Source: Lysobacterales bacterium
GTDB taxonomy: Bacteria > Pseudomonadota > Gammaproteobacteria > Xanthomonadales > Rhodanobacteraceae
Assembly (NCBI GenBank): GCA_016721015.1
Contig: JADKJL010000001.1
Coordinates: 434,001-498,000 of the forward strand
Direction of reading: 5' to 3'
Length of the DNA stretch: 64,000 nt
The translations under genes and the position numbers were made by a program. How positions within the stretch are numbered: the stretch's first letter is position 1; each line of letters begins with the position of its first letter. The notes under the pieces are model-generated. The model saw only the letters and a program-made list of their open reading frames with translations. It was not told the origin of the DNA and searched no databases. This document shows, piece after piece, positions 8,730 through 18,433 of this stretch.

Positions 8730-9758
8730 ATGTCCGCACAACCTCCCTTCAAAAAACAGAACCTCCTCGATCCCGGTTTCGAGCTGACCTTGCGGCCGAT
8801 GCGTTACCCCGAGTTTTACGAGATGTACCGGGCGGCGATCCGCAATACCTGGACAGTCGAGGAAGTCGATTTCGCACCCGACGTCAATGATCTGAAATCA
8901 AAAATGTCGCCGGCCGAACGGCATTTGATCCATCGTCTGATCGCATTCTTCGCGACCGGCGATTCGATTGTCTCGAATAATCTCGTGTTGAACCTGTACA
9001 CGCACATCAACGCGCCCGAAGCGCGCATGTATCTGTCGCGTCAGCTCTACGAAGAAGCACTGCATGTGCAGTTCTACCTGACCCTGCTCGATACCTATCT
9101 GCCCGACCCCGAAGAGCGCAACAAGGCATTCGCGGCGATCGAAAACATTCCATCGATCCGGCACAAGGCCGAGTTCTGCTTCAAGTGGATCGATTCGATT
9201 CAAGATGTGAAGCGTATCGAAACTCGCGAGCAGCGCCGTCAGTTCCTGCTCAACCTGATCTGCTTCGCCTGTTGCATCGAAGGCCTGTTCTTCTTTGCCG
9301 CGTTTGCCTATGTGTACTTCCTGCGCTCGCGCGGTTTGCTGCACGGACTCGCATCCGGCACCAACTGGGTGTTCCGCGACGAAAGCTGTCACATGGCGTT
9401 TGCCTTCGAAACCATTCGCACGGTGCGCGAAGAAGAGCCCGACCTGTTCGATGCCGACATGCAAGTGCAAGTCGTCGACATGCTCGAAGAGGCAATCCAG
9501 TGCGAGACTGCCTTCGCCGATGACGTACTCGGTGGTGGTGTCGCTGGCATCTCGCCCAAGGAAATGCGCCAGTACCTCGAGTACTGCGCCGATCAGCGTT
9601 TCGCCCAACTCGGCATGCCGCGTCGCTACGGCGCAAGCAACCCGTTCGACTTCATGCAACTGCAGGATGTGCAGGAAGTCACCAACTTCTTCGAGCGGCG
9701 CGTTTCCGCGTACCAAGTCGGCGTGCAGGGCGAAGTCGGATTCGACGAGGCGTTCTGA
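8730..9758 (+). CDS. nrdB: Class I ribonucleoside-diphosphate reductase, beta subunit
   Basis: Di-iron radical subunit that supplies the radical to NrdA. Start at ATG 8730 (MSAQPPFKKQ), giving 342 residues; the upstream in-frame extension is not family sequence. Metal ligands are visible: Asp78 in ATGDSIV, Glu109 and His112 in YEEALHVQFY, and the later DESCHMAF helix. Tyr116, four residues after His112, is at the position of the radical tyrosine (E. coli Tyr122), so a normal tyrosyl radical enzyme is expected. The C-terminus (VGVQGEVGFDEAF) fits the tail that docks to NrdA. No promoter is obvious in the 138-bp gap after the GIY-YIG gene start, so it may be transcribed from the nrdA promoter. 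Confidence 0.94.
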   Translation: MSAQPPFKKQNLLDPGFELTLRPMRYPEFYEMYRAAIRNTWTVEEVDFAPDVNDLKSKMSPAERHLIHRLIAFFATGDSIVSNNLVLNLYTHINAPEARMYLSRQLYEEALHVQFYLTLLDTYLPDPEERNKAFAAIENIPSIRHKAEFCFKWIDSIQDVKRIETREQRRQFLLNLICFACCIEGLFFFAAFAYVYFLRSRGLLHGLASGTNWVFRDESCHMAFAFETIRTVREEEPDLFDADMQVQVVDMLEEAIQCETAFADDVLGGGVAGISPKEMRQYLEYCADQRFAQLGMPRRYGASNPFDFMQLQDVQEVTNFFERRVSAYQVGVQGEVGFDEAF

Positions 9759-10034
9759 TCCATCTCGCCTGGCCGTGGGCGTCGCTCGGATGGCATGTCG
9801 GGCACGTCCGACTTGTCTTTGACGCCAACCGTTGCCTTCGTATCGTTTGGCGTTCCATTCATCGACGGGCTCAGCTGTCGGACTTGATCATCGCAGCATG
9901 AACGCACACCATTCGCAGCGGTGCCGGGGATCCTGCTGCGTCGCCATCGCGGAAAGCCATGATGCGGGCCTGTTGGGAATCTCAACGCTTCCTTCATCGT
10001 CATCCGATCCAACCACTTCGGAATTCGAGCCTCA

Positions 10035-11657
10035 ATGCGCGCTGGTGATATCTCGTTCCATCGGCCATTCGTGTTCTGGCTTGGATGCGCCCTGTTGATT
10101 GCCGGCGTGCTTTCGCACGTGCCGATGTTCCTGATGGGTGCGCACACGCACTACCGGTTGGTCGGCATGCCGATGGATGCCGGCATGCTCGTCGGCATGG
10201 CCCTGATACCGCTCGGTCTTGCCCTTGCTGCGTATGGCCTGATGCCCCGCATCGAGCTACTGCGCCTGTCCCCGCAACAGGCACACGGAAAAACCTATTT
10301 CCATCTCGCCGATGGCGTCCCGCTCAATCGCGAGCACTGGACCCTGGTCCTGGTTCTGATCGTGGCCCTTGCCGTCGACGTCATGAAGCCGGCCACGCTC
10401 GGCTTCGTCATGCCCGGCATGACCGCCGAGTACGGCATCAGCCGGGAAACCGGTGCTCTACTCGCCCTGGTTGCGCTGACCGGGACGACCTTTGGTTCCG
10501 TACTGTGGGGTTACCTGGGTGACCGCTTCGGACGCCGCGCGGCAATTCTCCTGTCCGCCCTGATGTTCATCGGTACGGCGATCTGCGGGGCCATGCCGAC
10601 CTATGGCTGGAATCTCGCCATGTGCTTCCTGATGGGCGCGTCGGCCGGTGGTCTGCTGCCAATCACGTTCACGCTGATGGCCGAAACGATTCCGGCATCC
10701 CATCGCGGCTGGTTGCTGGTTGCCCTTGGCGGCCTGGGCACGTCGGCCGGTTACCTGCTTGCGGCCTCAGCGGCGGCCTTGCTCGAACCGTTGTTCAGTT
10801 GGCGCGTGCTGTGGTTGCTCGGACTTCCGACCGGCGCGGTGATCATCATCCTCAATTACTGGATTCCGGAATCCCCGCGCTTCCTTTCAAGCGTCGGACT
10901 GAAGGACGCGGCGCATGCGGTTCTCCTGCGCTATTCGGGGCGTACCGATCGCGCGGTCGTGGAAGACGCCGACGGGCAACCCAGCCCGATCCTCGTCGAT
11001 GAACAGCATCCGCTGGCCGGCATGCGCCAGTTGCTGCGCGGTCGCCATGCCGGGTTGACGGTCGGCCTTGTTGTTTGCGGCGTGGCCTGGGGGCTGAGCA
11101 ATTTCGGCTTCCTGCTCTGGCTGCCGAGCAACCTGGTCAAGCTCGGCATCGATGCGGCCGGCGCAAACATCTTGTTGGCGCGCTCGGCGATCATCTCGCT
11201 GCCAGGCATTGCAATCGTGGTCTGGCTCTACCATCGCTGGAGCAGCGTGCGCTCGCTGGTGCTCTTCATTGCGCTCACGGTTTGCGCGCTGCTCGCCTTT
11301 TTCTTCATGGCGACGTTCAATCTGGGCTCGCCGACAGCGACCACGGCAGCGACCGTCGCCCTGCTGGTGAGCAGCAGTGGCGTGATTGCGATGCTGATTC
11401 CCTACGCAGCGGAAATCTATCCGGTTCACTTGCGCGGCACCGGATCAGGCGTCATCGCGGCGAGCTCCAAATTTGGTGGCATTGTAGGTGCGGGCCTCGG
11501 TGCGTTTGGTTTCTTCGAGCACTTTTCCCTGTCGGCTGCCTTGATTGCCGTGCCGATGGCGGCTGCGGCACTGCTGCTTGCACGTACCGGTGTCGAAACA
11601 CGCGGCTTGCGACTTGAAGAGATCCAGAAGGAATTTGGCGACCGCTCCGCAACCTGA
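10035..11657 (+). CDS. Major facilitator superfamily transporter
   Basis: A 540-residue inner-membrane transporter. Two hydrophobic segments at the N-terminus (FVFWLGCALLIAGVLSHVPMF and AGMLVGMALIPLGLALAAYGL) precede a loop and then the 12-helix MFS core. MFS motif A is clear in GYLGDRFGRRAAIL after the second core helix, and WIPESPRFLSS sits at the end of the first half, as in sugar, SV2 and aromatic-acid/H+ symporter families. The two extra helices suggest 14 in total. Substrate cannot be read from sequence. It is monocistronic, preceded by a 276-bp gap in which I see no gene or clear signal. Confidence 0.8.
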   Translation: MRAGDISFHRPFVFWLGCALLIAGVLSHVPMFLMGAHTHYRLVGMPMDAGMLVGMALIPLGLALAAYGLMPRIELLRLSPQQAHGKTYFHLADGVPLNREHWTLVLVLIVALAVDVMKPATLGFVMPGMTAEYGISRETGALLALVALTGTTFGSVLWGYLGDRFGRRAAILLSALMFIGTAICGAMPTYGWNLAMCFLMGASAGGLLPITFTLMAETIPASHRGWLLVALGGLGTSAGYLLAASAAALLEPLFSWRVLWLLGLPTGAVIIILNYWIPESPRFLSSVGLKDAAHAVLLRYSGRTDRAVVEDADGQPSPILVDEQHPLAGMRQLLRGRHAGLTVGLVVCGVAWGLSNFGFLLWLPSNLVKLGIDAAGANILLARSAIISLPGIAIVVWLYHRWSSVRSLVLFIALTVCALLAFFFMATFNLGSPTATTAATVALLVSSSGVIAMLIPYAAEIYPVHLRGTGSGVIAASSKFGGIVGAGLGAFGFFEHFSLSAALIAVPMAAAALLLARTGVETRGLRLEEIQKEFGDRSAT

Positions 11658-11798
11658 CCCTCGCTGGCGGGTGGCTCGATTGCCGTACCGCTCGACGGAG
11701 AATCTCCAACACGCACACGGAATTCCGCATTCGCCTGGATGAGAATGCCGCAATCACCGCGCATGTCCGGATCGGCCCCAACGGAACAGGAGTTGCTT

Positions 11799-13124
11799 GT
11801 GCACCGCATTTCGTTTGCAAACATCCTCATTCTGCTCGTGCTGCTTGTCGGCAAATGCGCTCATGCGACGAGCATCGAAATCACCCCCGCAGACAACTAT
11901 CGCAGCGCGATGCAGAATCTGGTTGCCGGCGATACCCTGATCCTGCACGGCGGCAGCTATCCACTCTCGAGTTTCTTCGAGCTGGTGCTCAATGGCACGG
12001 CGCAGGCGCCGATCACGATCCGCGCCGCTGTTGGCGAGAGTCCGGTCATCTCCTATGTCAATGCAAACCAGAACATCGTCAACATCCGCAACTCCTCGCA
12101 TCTGCTCATCGATGGCATCGAGTTCACTGGCGGCTCGCGCGGCCTCCGGCTGGCCGCCTCCTCGGATATCACGATCCGCAACTGCCACGTGCATCACACG
12201 GCGGCCAATGCGATCAGCGCGAACGACAGCGGCAGCGACTACGCACGGCTGACTTTTTTCCACAACGAGATCGACCATGCCGGCGAAACCGGCGAAGGCT
12301 TCTACCTCGGTTGTCACGATGCCACTTGCCGCGTCCACGATTCACTGATCGCCAACAACTACATCCACCATCTGACCGGTCCGACCGTGAGCCAGGGCGA
12401 CGGCATCGAGATCAAGGCCGGCAGCTATGCCAATACCGTGCGCGACAATGTCATCCACGACACCGCGTACCCGGGCATCACCCTCTATCACGTCAATGGA
12501 AATGGTGCACCCAACCTCATCGAGGGCAACGTGATCTGGAACAGCGGCGACAACGGCATCCAGGTCACCGCTGATGCCATCGTCAGAAACAACATCGTGC
12601 TCAGCGCGTCGGCCCATGGCATCGAAAGCCATCCGTTTCAGGGGGTCGGGGTCGGCAATCTCGTCATCGTCAACAATACGGTGCTCAAGGCCAGCGGCGA
12701 TGCCATCCACATCAATGGTGCCAGCGGCAGCGTGCTGATCGCGAACAACGCGCTCTATGCGCAGAGTGGCCGCGCCGTCTATGCGGATGGAACGACAAGC
12801 TTCGTGACCCTGCTGGCCAACGCCGGAACCGGCACCCTCGTCGGCGTCAGCGCTGGTTTCGACGGTTCCGGCAATATCGCCGTGGATTTCGCCTCGGCGG
12901 GCTATGCCGGCGCACCGCCGATGGATCTTGTGCCGCCGGGCGGTCGCCTGGCCGGCAATGCTGCGCTCGCCCATCTCCCGGTGCTCGATTTCAACGGACA
13001 GTTGCGCCAGCCGCAAGCCGATATCGGTGCCTATCGCAGCAATCCGCTCGGCAATGGCGGCTGGCCCTTGCAGGGCGGTTTCAAGGACACCGACCTGATC
13101 TTTGCCGATGGCTTCGAGCCCTGA
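11799..13124 (+). CDS. Secreted right-handed parallel beta-helix protein with FADGFE tail
   Basis: Start chosen at GTG 11799 because AGGAG lies 6 nt upstream and the resulting N-terminus (HRISFANILILLVLLVGKCAHA) is a clean signal peptide; the ATG at 11739 would bury it. The body is a series of PbH1-type repeats, with runs such as NIRNSSHLLIDGIEF, ITIRNCHVHHT, NTVRDNVIHDT, NLIEGNVIWNS, AIVRNNIVLSA, LVIVNNTVLKA and VLIANNALYAQ. These are the ladders of a right-handed beta-helix as in pectate lyases and other polysaccharide-acting proteins. No catalytic residues can be assigned. It ends in DLIFADGFEP, the recurring C-terminal tail. Likely an exported carbohydrate-binding or -cleaving protein. 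Confidence 0.8.
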   Translation: MHRISFANILILLVLLVGKCAHATSIEITPADNYRSAMQNLVAGDTLILHGGSYPLSSFFELVLNGTAQAPITIRAAVGESPVISYVNANQNIVNIRNSSHLLIDGIEFTGGSRGLRLAASSDITIRNCHVHHTAANAISANDSGSDYARLTFFHNEIDHAGETGEGFYLGCHDATCRVHDSLIANNYIHHLTGPTVSQGDGIEIKAGSYANTVRDNVIHDTAYPGITLYHVNGNGAPNLIEGNVIWNSGDNGIQVTADAIVRNNIVLSASAHGIESHPFQGVGVGNLVIVNNTVLKASGDAIHINGASGSVLIANNALYAQSGRAVYADGTTSFVTLLANAGTGTLVGVSAGFDGSGNIAVDFASAGYAGAPPMDLVPPGGRLAGNAALAHLPVLDFNGQLRQPQADIGAYRSNPLGNGGWPLQGGFKDTDLIFADGFEP

Positions 13125-13303
13125 GCCTGCGCCCAGGGAAACGTCTCCCCGCCTTGACGAGATCAGCTTTCACGGGTCAGTCGGGATGTCACGCCGCAAT
13201 TCCGAGCGACCGATGGCGGCGAGGGGATCATGGTGCAATCGGTTCACGATTGGGCGCATGATCCTCGCCCAGTGAGGGGCCACTAGCTGGAAGCCGGTCG
13301 GGC

Positions 13304-14882
13304 ATGCGCAGAAAGTTCACGGTGAGGGTGGTACTTGGAGTCGCGATTGTCGGAATCGCCATGCCGGTTCTGGCTGCCCTGTACCTCGCCCACCGGCAAA
13401 GCATGGCTTCCGAAATCGAGATTGCCAACGCGATGACCAGCGAGGTGCTGCGTCGCGCCGATGAAGCGGGCAGGCAGAGTCTTCATGTCCTGCAGCGCAT
13501 CGATGAATCCGGCCAGAGCCTGGATTGTTCCGACCGGAATCTCGATTTGTTGCGCAATGCCGACATGGAATCGACCTATCTGCAGATGGTCGGCCTGGTC
13601 GTGGACGGACGGCTCATGTGTTCGTCCTTCGGCCGCCATGGCGAGGGCATCGACTTGGGACCGGTCGACTATGTCAGCAATCGCGGCACCCAGGTGCGGG
13701 TTTCCGCCCGGCTTGGCTTCGGTGACGCCAACGGACTGATTGTCATGCAAAAAGGGAATATTGCTGCAGTGATCAATCCGGCGGCATTGATCGATGCCTT
13801 CGCGCGAAGAAGTGGCGCTTGGAATGTATGGGAAAGGCAGCGGAATACGCATCGCCAGCCGTGGCGTATTCGATCCGCGTTGGAGCAACCGACTCGGCGA
13901 CGCTGCGCAAACAGTCTTTTTTGATGGCAGCCATCTGGTAAGCATGCGCCGCTCGTCCACTTTCGACATCGTGGCCTATGTCGCCGTACCGGCGGCCAGC
14001 TTGCGTGCCCGGTTGGCCTCGCTTGCGCTGATACTCGTGCCACTCGGGCTGGTCGTGGCCGCTGTGCTTTCATTCGGCATCATCAAGCTGGCTCAGCAAC
14101 GGGCGTCACTGCCGACGGAATTGCGCCTTGCCATCAAACGCCGTGAGTTCGAACTTCACTATCAGCCGATCGTCGACCTTGAGTCCCGACGCATCGTTGG
14201 CGTCGAAGCTCTGCTTCGCTGGCCGGGCCGAAACGGCTCCAGCTTGCGCCCGGATCTGTTCATTCCCGTGGCCGAAGAATGCGGATTGATTCCGTTGATA
14301 ACCGAGTTCGTGATGGCCCGCATCGCCCTCGACATGCCCAGGCTGGTCGCGGAATTTCCGGATTTTTACGGGAGCATCAATCTGACCGCGTCCGACCTGC
14401 ACACGGAAGCGGTTGTTGCCGCGCTGCGCAAGCTCGTGCAGACACGCGGCATGACCGCCGCCAACATCATCATCGAGGCGACCGAGCATTCCCTGCTCGA
14501 TCCGCAACGCTCGCGTCAAGTCATCTCGGATATCCGCGATATGGGTATCCGCATCGCCATCGATGATTTCGGTACCGGATATTCGGGCCTTTCCCAACTC
14601 ACCACCCTGCAGTCGGACTATCTCAAGATCGACAAGGTCTTTGTCGACACCGTAGGTACCGATTCGCCCACCAACCAGGTAGCCCTGCACATCATCCGCA
14701 TCGCCGAGTCGCTGGGCCTGAGCATCATCGGTGAAGGCGTCGAGACCGAAGTCCAGGCGCGTTTCCTGTTCGCCCACGGAGTTCGCCTGGCGCAAGGCTG
14801 GTTGTTCCATCGCGCCATGCCACTGGAAACCTTGCTCGGCGTGTTGCGCGAGCAGTCGAGGACATCACGCGCAAGCGCTTGA
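13304..14882 (+). pseudogene. CSS-motif EAL phosphodiesterase, interrupted by a frameshift
   Basis: Two overlapping frames make one protein. The first (13304-13924) encodes an N-terminal membrane helix and a periplasmic CSS domain (CSDRNLDLL ... GRLMCSSFG), which in this family senses redox through the cysteines. The second (open from 13794 to 14882) carries the rest of the sensor, a second membrane helix (LALILVPLGLVVAAVLSFGII) and a complete EAL domain. The EAL domain has VGVEALLRW, NLTASDL, IEATEH, IAIDDFGTGYSGLS, LKIDKVFV and GEGVETE, all residues expected for cyclic-di-GMP hydrolysis. The switch requires a one-base change between about 13800 and 13840. It is either an inactivating mutation, phase variation, or an assembly error; the intact downstream domain argues for a recent event or an error. 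Confidence 0.75.
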
Positions 14883-15062
14883 GCGCTGAAAATGGCTGCA
14901 CGTGTCGCAGGTGCATCCGCACAGACCAGCAGAAATCACGGCGGGCCCTGTTGCAGTTGATCGGATTCGGCGCCGACAAGTTGGATCCGTCGCGCACCAA
15001 GGCGCGCAAGGCTCGCTGACCTGCTCGTCAGAATCTTCGACGGGTTGATTCACGCCAATGCA

Positions 15063-18000
15063 TCAGACCCGGCAGATCCGGTTGCGGCCTTCGCTCTTGG
15101 CCCGGTACAGCGCCGCGTCGGCATCGCGCAGCAAGTCCGCGCCATCGTCGCCCGGAGCCGGAACGCAGCTCATGACGCCGGCACTGATGGTTATCGTCTG
15201 GGAGTCATTACCGAGGGCGCGGGGTGGTAGCGCCTCGACCAGGGCGCGCATGCGTTCGGCGCAGCGCTCGACGATCTCGATATTCGCGTCGATCATCAGG
15301 CAGGCAAACTCCTCGCCGCCGAAACGCGAAACAAGATCCTGCTCGCGAGTTGCGCTCTGCAGGGCCTGGGCGATCGCGCGCAATGCCACATCGCCGGCCA
15401 GGTGGCCGTGCGAATCGTTGTACTGCTTGAAGTGATCGACATCGATGACGATCAGTCCGATCGGCAGTGAACGCGTCACCGCACGCTCGATGGCGGAATT
15501 GAGCGCCTCCATCAGACGCCGCCGGTTGGCAACGCCGGTCAGAGGATCCTGATAGGAAAGTTCGGTCAGGCGCTGGTTGGCCGCACGGATCTCCGCGGTG
15601 CGCCTGGCGACCTCATGCTTGAGATGACGCTGGCGTCGGCGCAAGCCATGGTTGTAGAGCATGACCAGGCCGAGCACGAGCGCGAAACCGAGCAATCCGA
15701 GCAACACGCGGATCCACCATTGCTCGTACCAGCGTGCCTCGATCGAGAATTCGAGCGTGATCGGCGCAGTGGCGGTACCGGCGTAATCGCGTCCTTCGAC
15801 TTTCAGCGTGTAGCTTCCGGGTGGCAAGCGACTGAACCGGCGACGATGCTCGCTGCTCCATGCACCCGGCGCCGCTTCCAGACCGATCAGTTGGCTGCGA
15901 TAGGTTGAATCCTGTTCGCGCATCCCGGAAAGAACCGCATAGCCAATGTCGATTTCCCGCATGCCGGCGCGCAGGACTCTTGCGGAGGCGATCTCCGGAT
16001 CGACGCCTTCGCCATCGACGACGAGCTCGGTGAAGCGCAACGGTTTGGGCCGTGACTGCCGTGAGGCCGTGTTGATGTTCGGGTCGTACATGCTCAGCCC
16101 GCCGAGCGTGCCGACCCAGTAGCGATCATGCGCATCGACAAACTGTGCATTGGTGTTGCATTCGTCGTGGACGAGTCCATCGCGGCGACGGAACACCCGT
16201 TCGTCATAATGCCGATCCGCCGCTGGGGTCAGTTGCTGGACACCGTTGTTGGTGCAGACATAGAGACGCCCCTGGCTGTCTTCGCTGACCGAGTAGACGG
16301 TGGGATCAGGCGCTGCTGGAATCGTGTCGTCGGTGAGCAGCAGCGGGTGCTCCGGATCGCTCACGTCAAGCCGCACGACGCCGTTGCGATTGCTCGCCGC
16401 CCAAAGCGTCGGCCGAACGGAATGCCTGAGCAGGGTGACACCGCGGAAACTGTCGGCTGGCAGGCCCTGGATCAGCGTCCATTGCAAACCGTTGAACACC
16501 GCCAGGCCCTGGTTGCTCGCCGCCCAAAGCCACGAGCGGCCCTGCGCATCGATCTGCTCGGTCAGGCCGCTGACCGACCACGGCAAGCTCGCACCATCGG
16601 CAACGAACTGCGTCCAGCGACCCTGGCTGAGTCGATAGATGCCGCTGTGCAAGGTGCCGAACCAGGTTTCGTGGGTTTTGCCTTGTTGCCGCGAGATCGC
16701 GATGGCGGCCAGATCATCGGTGTTCTTCGGCCACGGTGAATCGAGCGCAATGAAGTTGAGCGCATCATCGATCCGCATCAACTGACCGTTGATCAGGCTG
16801 AGCAATCGTTGCGGGTGGCCATCGGCATCGGGCAAGCGCCAGATCTGGCGCACGCCCTCATGTGGCAGCTTGCCGTTTGCGTGCGTGAAATAGCGCCATT
16901 CGCCATCCTGCAGCAGGGCGAGCCCGAGCTTGGCGCTGCCAACCCAGAGCCGTTCACTGCCCTTGCCATCCGGTTCGAGCATGGCGGCGAAGATGCCGTT
17001 TTCGCTCGCCCCCAGCAGGGAAACGGTTTGCCATTGACTGTTGGTCAGTGCCGTCCGCGCGATGCCGCCCTCGGTGGCCAGCCAGAGCAGTTCGGTGCCA
17101 TCGGGATTTGTCTGCACCTTGATGCCGCGCACGGCATCGGAGGGCAGTCCATTGCGCCGGTCAAACACTGCGATCTTTTCGTTGCGCAGGCGCAGCAGGC
17201 CGGCGCGTGATGCCATCCACAGCGTGCGCTGATCCTGCGCCGAATAGGTGGCACGCGCCGAGTAGATCGCTTCGGTCGGCAGTTCGCCCTTTGCCGCGCG
17301 CCAGATGCGGATGCCGTCGTTGCGGATGCGGATCAGACCATCGCCGTAGGTCAGTATCCACAGCTCTTCGCTGTCACCGTCATGCGTGCGCAACATGTCG
17401 GTCGTGTGCAAGGTGCTGAAGCCGGGCAGGTCGACACGCTGCCAGGCGGATGCTTTGCCCTTGGCATCCAGGTTGCGGTACCAGATGCCGTCGGCTGTGG
17501 TTCCCATCCATTGACGCGGTTGGCCGAACAGCGTCTCGGTCTGCTCGATGCCGGCGACCGGTCCGTCTCGAACCGAGTCATTGCCCGGGTCGTCCAGCCA
17601 TTGGTCACCGCTCAGGCGACGAAAGCCGTTTTCGCCGCTGAGCCAGAACTCCGGAGTGCCGTCGGCGCGAAACGTGTCCGAGAAGCGTTGGTGGAATTCG
17701 TTCCTGCTGGTTGCCAGTGTCCATGTGCGACCGTCATGGCGGGCCAGCCCTTCGCGCTCGAAGATCGCCCACAGAATGCCGTTCGAGTCGACCTGCATGT
17801 CGCGCACCAGGCTGTGTGCCTGCGCAAATGCCCAGGGCGTCCAGGCATAGCCATCAAAGCGCGCCAGGGATGACGCCGACCCGGCCCAGACAAAGCCCTG
17901 CTTGTCGAAACCGACGGTACTCCAGATTTCGTCGGAAAGACCATCGCGCGAGGAGTACACGCTGAAGGTCGGCGGGCTCTCGTCAGCGACATCGAGCGGT

Positions 18001-18077
18001 CGCAATGGCGGCTCGTCGGCGCTTGCCGTCGCGCAAATCAGCCATGCCAGGAAGAGGAAGAGAGCCAGGGTGCGCAT
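15063..18077 (-). CDS. Two-component-type beta-propeller, Y_Y_Y and GGDEF diguanylate cyclase
   Basis: About 1004 residues from ATG 18077 (MRTLALFLFLAWLICATASA signal peptide); a TTG 21 bp upstream is less likely. The periplasmic part is a series of regulator-propeller repeats (for example GFVWAGSASSLARFDG and GRLYVCTNNGVQQL) followed by a Y_Y_Y domain (FTELVVDGEGV ... LPPGSYTLKVEGRD). One membrane helix (WWIRVLLGLLGFALVLGLVML) leads to a coiled linker and a GGDEF domain: DPLTGVANRR, VDHFKQYND and the active loop GGEEF (residue about 917). An inhibitory RxxD site (REQD) lies five residues before the loop. It should make cyclic-di-GMP in response to an extracytoplasmic ligand, opposite to the adjacent EAL gene. 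Confidence 0.92.
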   Translation of the reverse strand: MRTLALFLFLAWLICATASADEPPLRPLDVADESPPTFSVYSSRDGLSDEIWSTVGFDKQGFVWAGSASSLARFDGYAWTPWAFAQAHSLVRDMQVDSNGILWAIFEREGLARHDGRTWTLATSRNEFHQRFSDTFRADGTPEFWLSGENGFRRLSGDQWLDDPGNDSVRDGPVAGIEQTETLFGQPRQWMGTTADGIWYRNLDAKGKASAWQRVDLPGFSTLHTTDMLRTHDGDSEELWILTYGDGLIRIRNDGIRIWRAAKGELPTEAIYSARATYSAQDQRTLWMASRAGLLRLRNEKIAVFDRRNGLPSDAVRGIKVQTNPDGTELLWLATEGGIARTALTNSQWQTVSLLGASENGIFAAMLEPDGKGSERLWVGSAKLGLALLQDGEWRYFTHANGKLPHEGVRQIWRLPDADGHPQRLLSLINGQLMRIDDALNFIALDSPWPKNTDDLAAIAISRQQGKTHETWFGTLHSGIYRLSQGRWTQFVADGASLPWSVSGLTEQIDAQGRSWLWAASNQGLAVFNGLQWTLIQGLPADSFRGVTLLRHSVRPTLWAASNRNGVVRLDVSDPEHPLLLTDDTIPAAPDPTVYSVSEDSQGRLYVCTNNGVQQLTPAADRHYDERVFRRRDGLVHDECNTNAQFVDAHDRYWVGTLGGLSMYDPNINTASRQSRPKPLRFTELVVDGEGVDPEIASARVLRAGMREIDIGYAVLSGMREQDSTYRSQLIGLEAAPGAWSSEHRRRFSRLPPGSYTLKVEGRDYAGTATAPITLEFSIEARWYEQWWIRVLLGLLGFALVLGLVMLYNHGLRRRQRHLKHEVARRTAEIRAANQRLTELSYQDPLTGVANRRRLMEALNSAIERAVTRSLPIGLIVIDVDHFKQYNDSHGHLAGDVALRAIAQALQSATREQDLVSRFGGEEFACLMIDANIEIVERCAERMRALVEALPPRALGNDSQTITISAGVMSCVPAPGDDGADLLRDADAALYRAKSEGRNRICRV

Positions 18078-18433
18078 GTGCCGATCAGGGGATTCCAAGG
18101 GACAAACAGGGCCGCCTGGCAGCCGGATTCATCCGTGATCGCGCAAGCAAGGCATTGAAGCCGGTCAGTTGCAAGAATTGTGCCCCATCGCCCGGCACGC
18201 TGCCGCAACGCCAAAGATGCGGTAGCTGAACAGCCTGCGAAGCTTTCTTCTGCTGCTCTTCCCGAGTACAAATCCGAGCACGCGATCACGGCAGCGTGGA
18301 CGAGGGCCGACGTAAATTTGGCCGTCGGCATGCGCGAGCCGGTTCGTCCGCTAGAGCCACGAATCCCGTCAACCGAAGATACCTGGCGGGCACTGTGTCG
18401 CAACACGCCTGGTCATTCTGGAGACTCCTGACT
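18078..18433. other. Divergent intergenic region, no gene seen
   Basis: This 356-bp gap lies between the starts of the GGDEF gene (leftward) and the HzsA-like gene (rightward). It should hold both promoters. I see no conserved RNA element, clear operator palindrome or small ORF with coding character in it. Confidence 0.4.

Noticed and set aside
9759..10034. Small open frame in the gap between nrdB and the MFS gene (around 9832-10098)
   Set aside because: It overlaps the MFS start, has serine- and cysteine-rich composition and no ribosome site; I see nothing in this gap.
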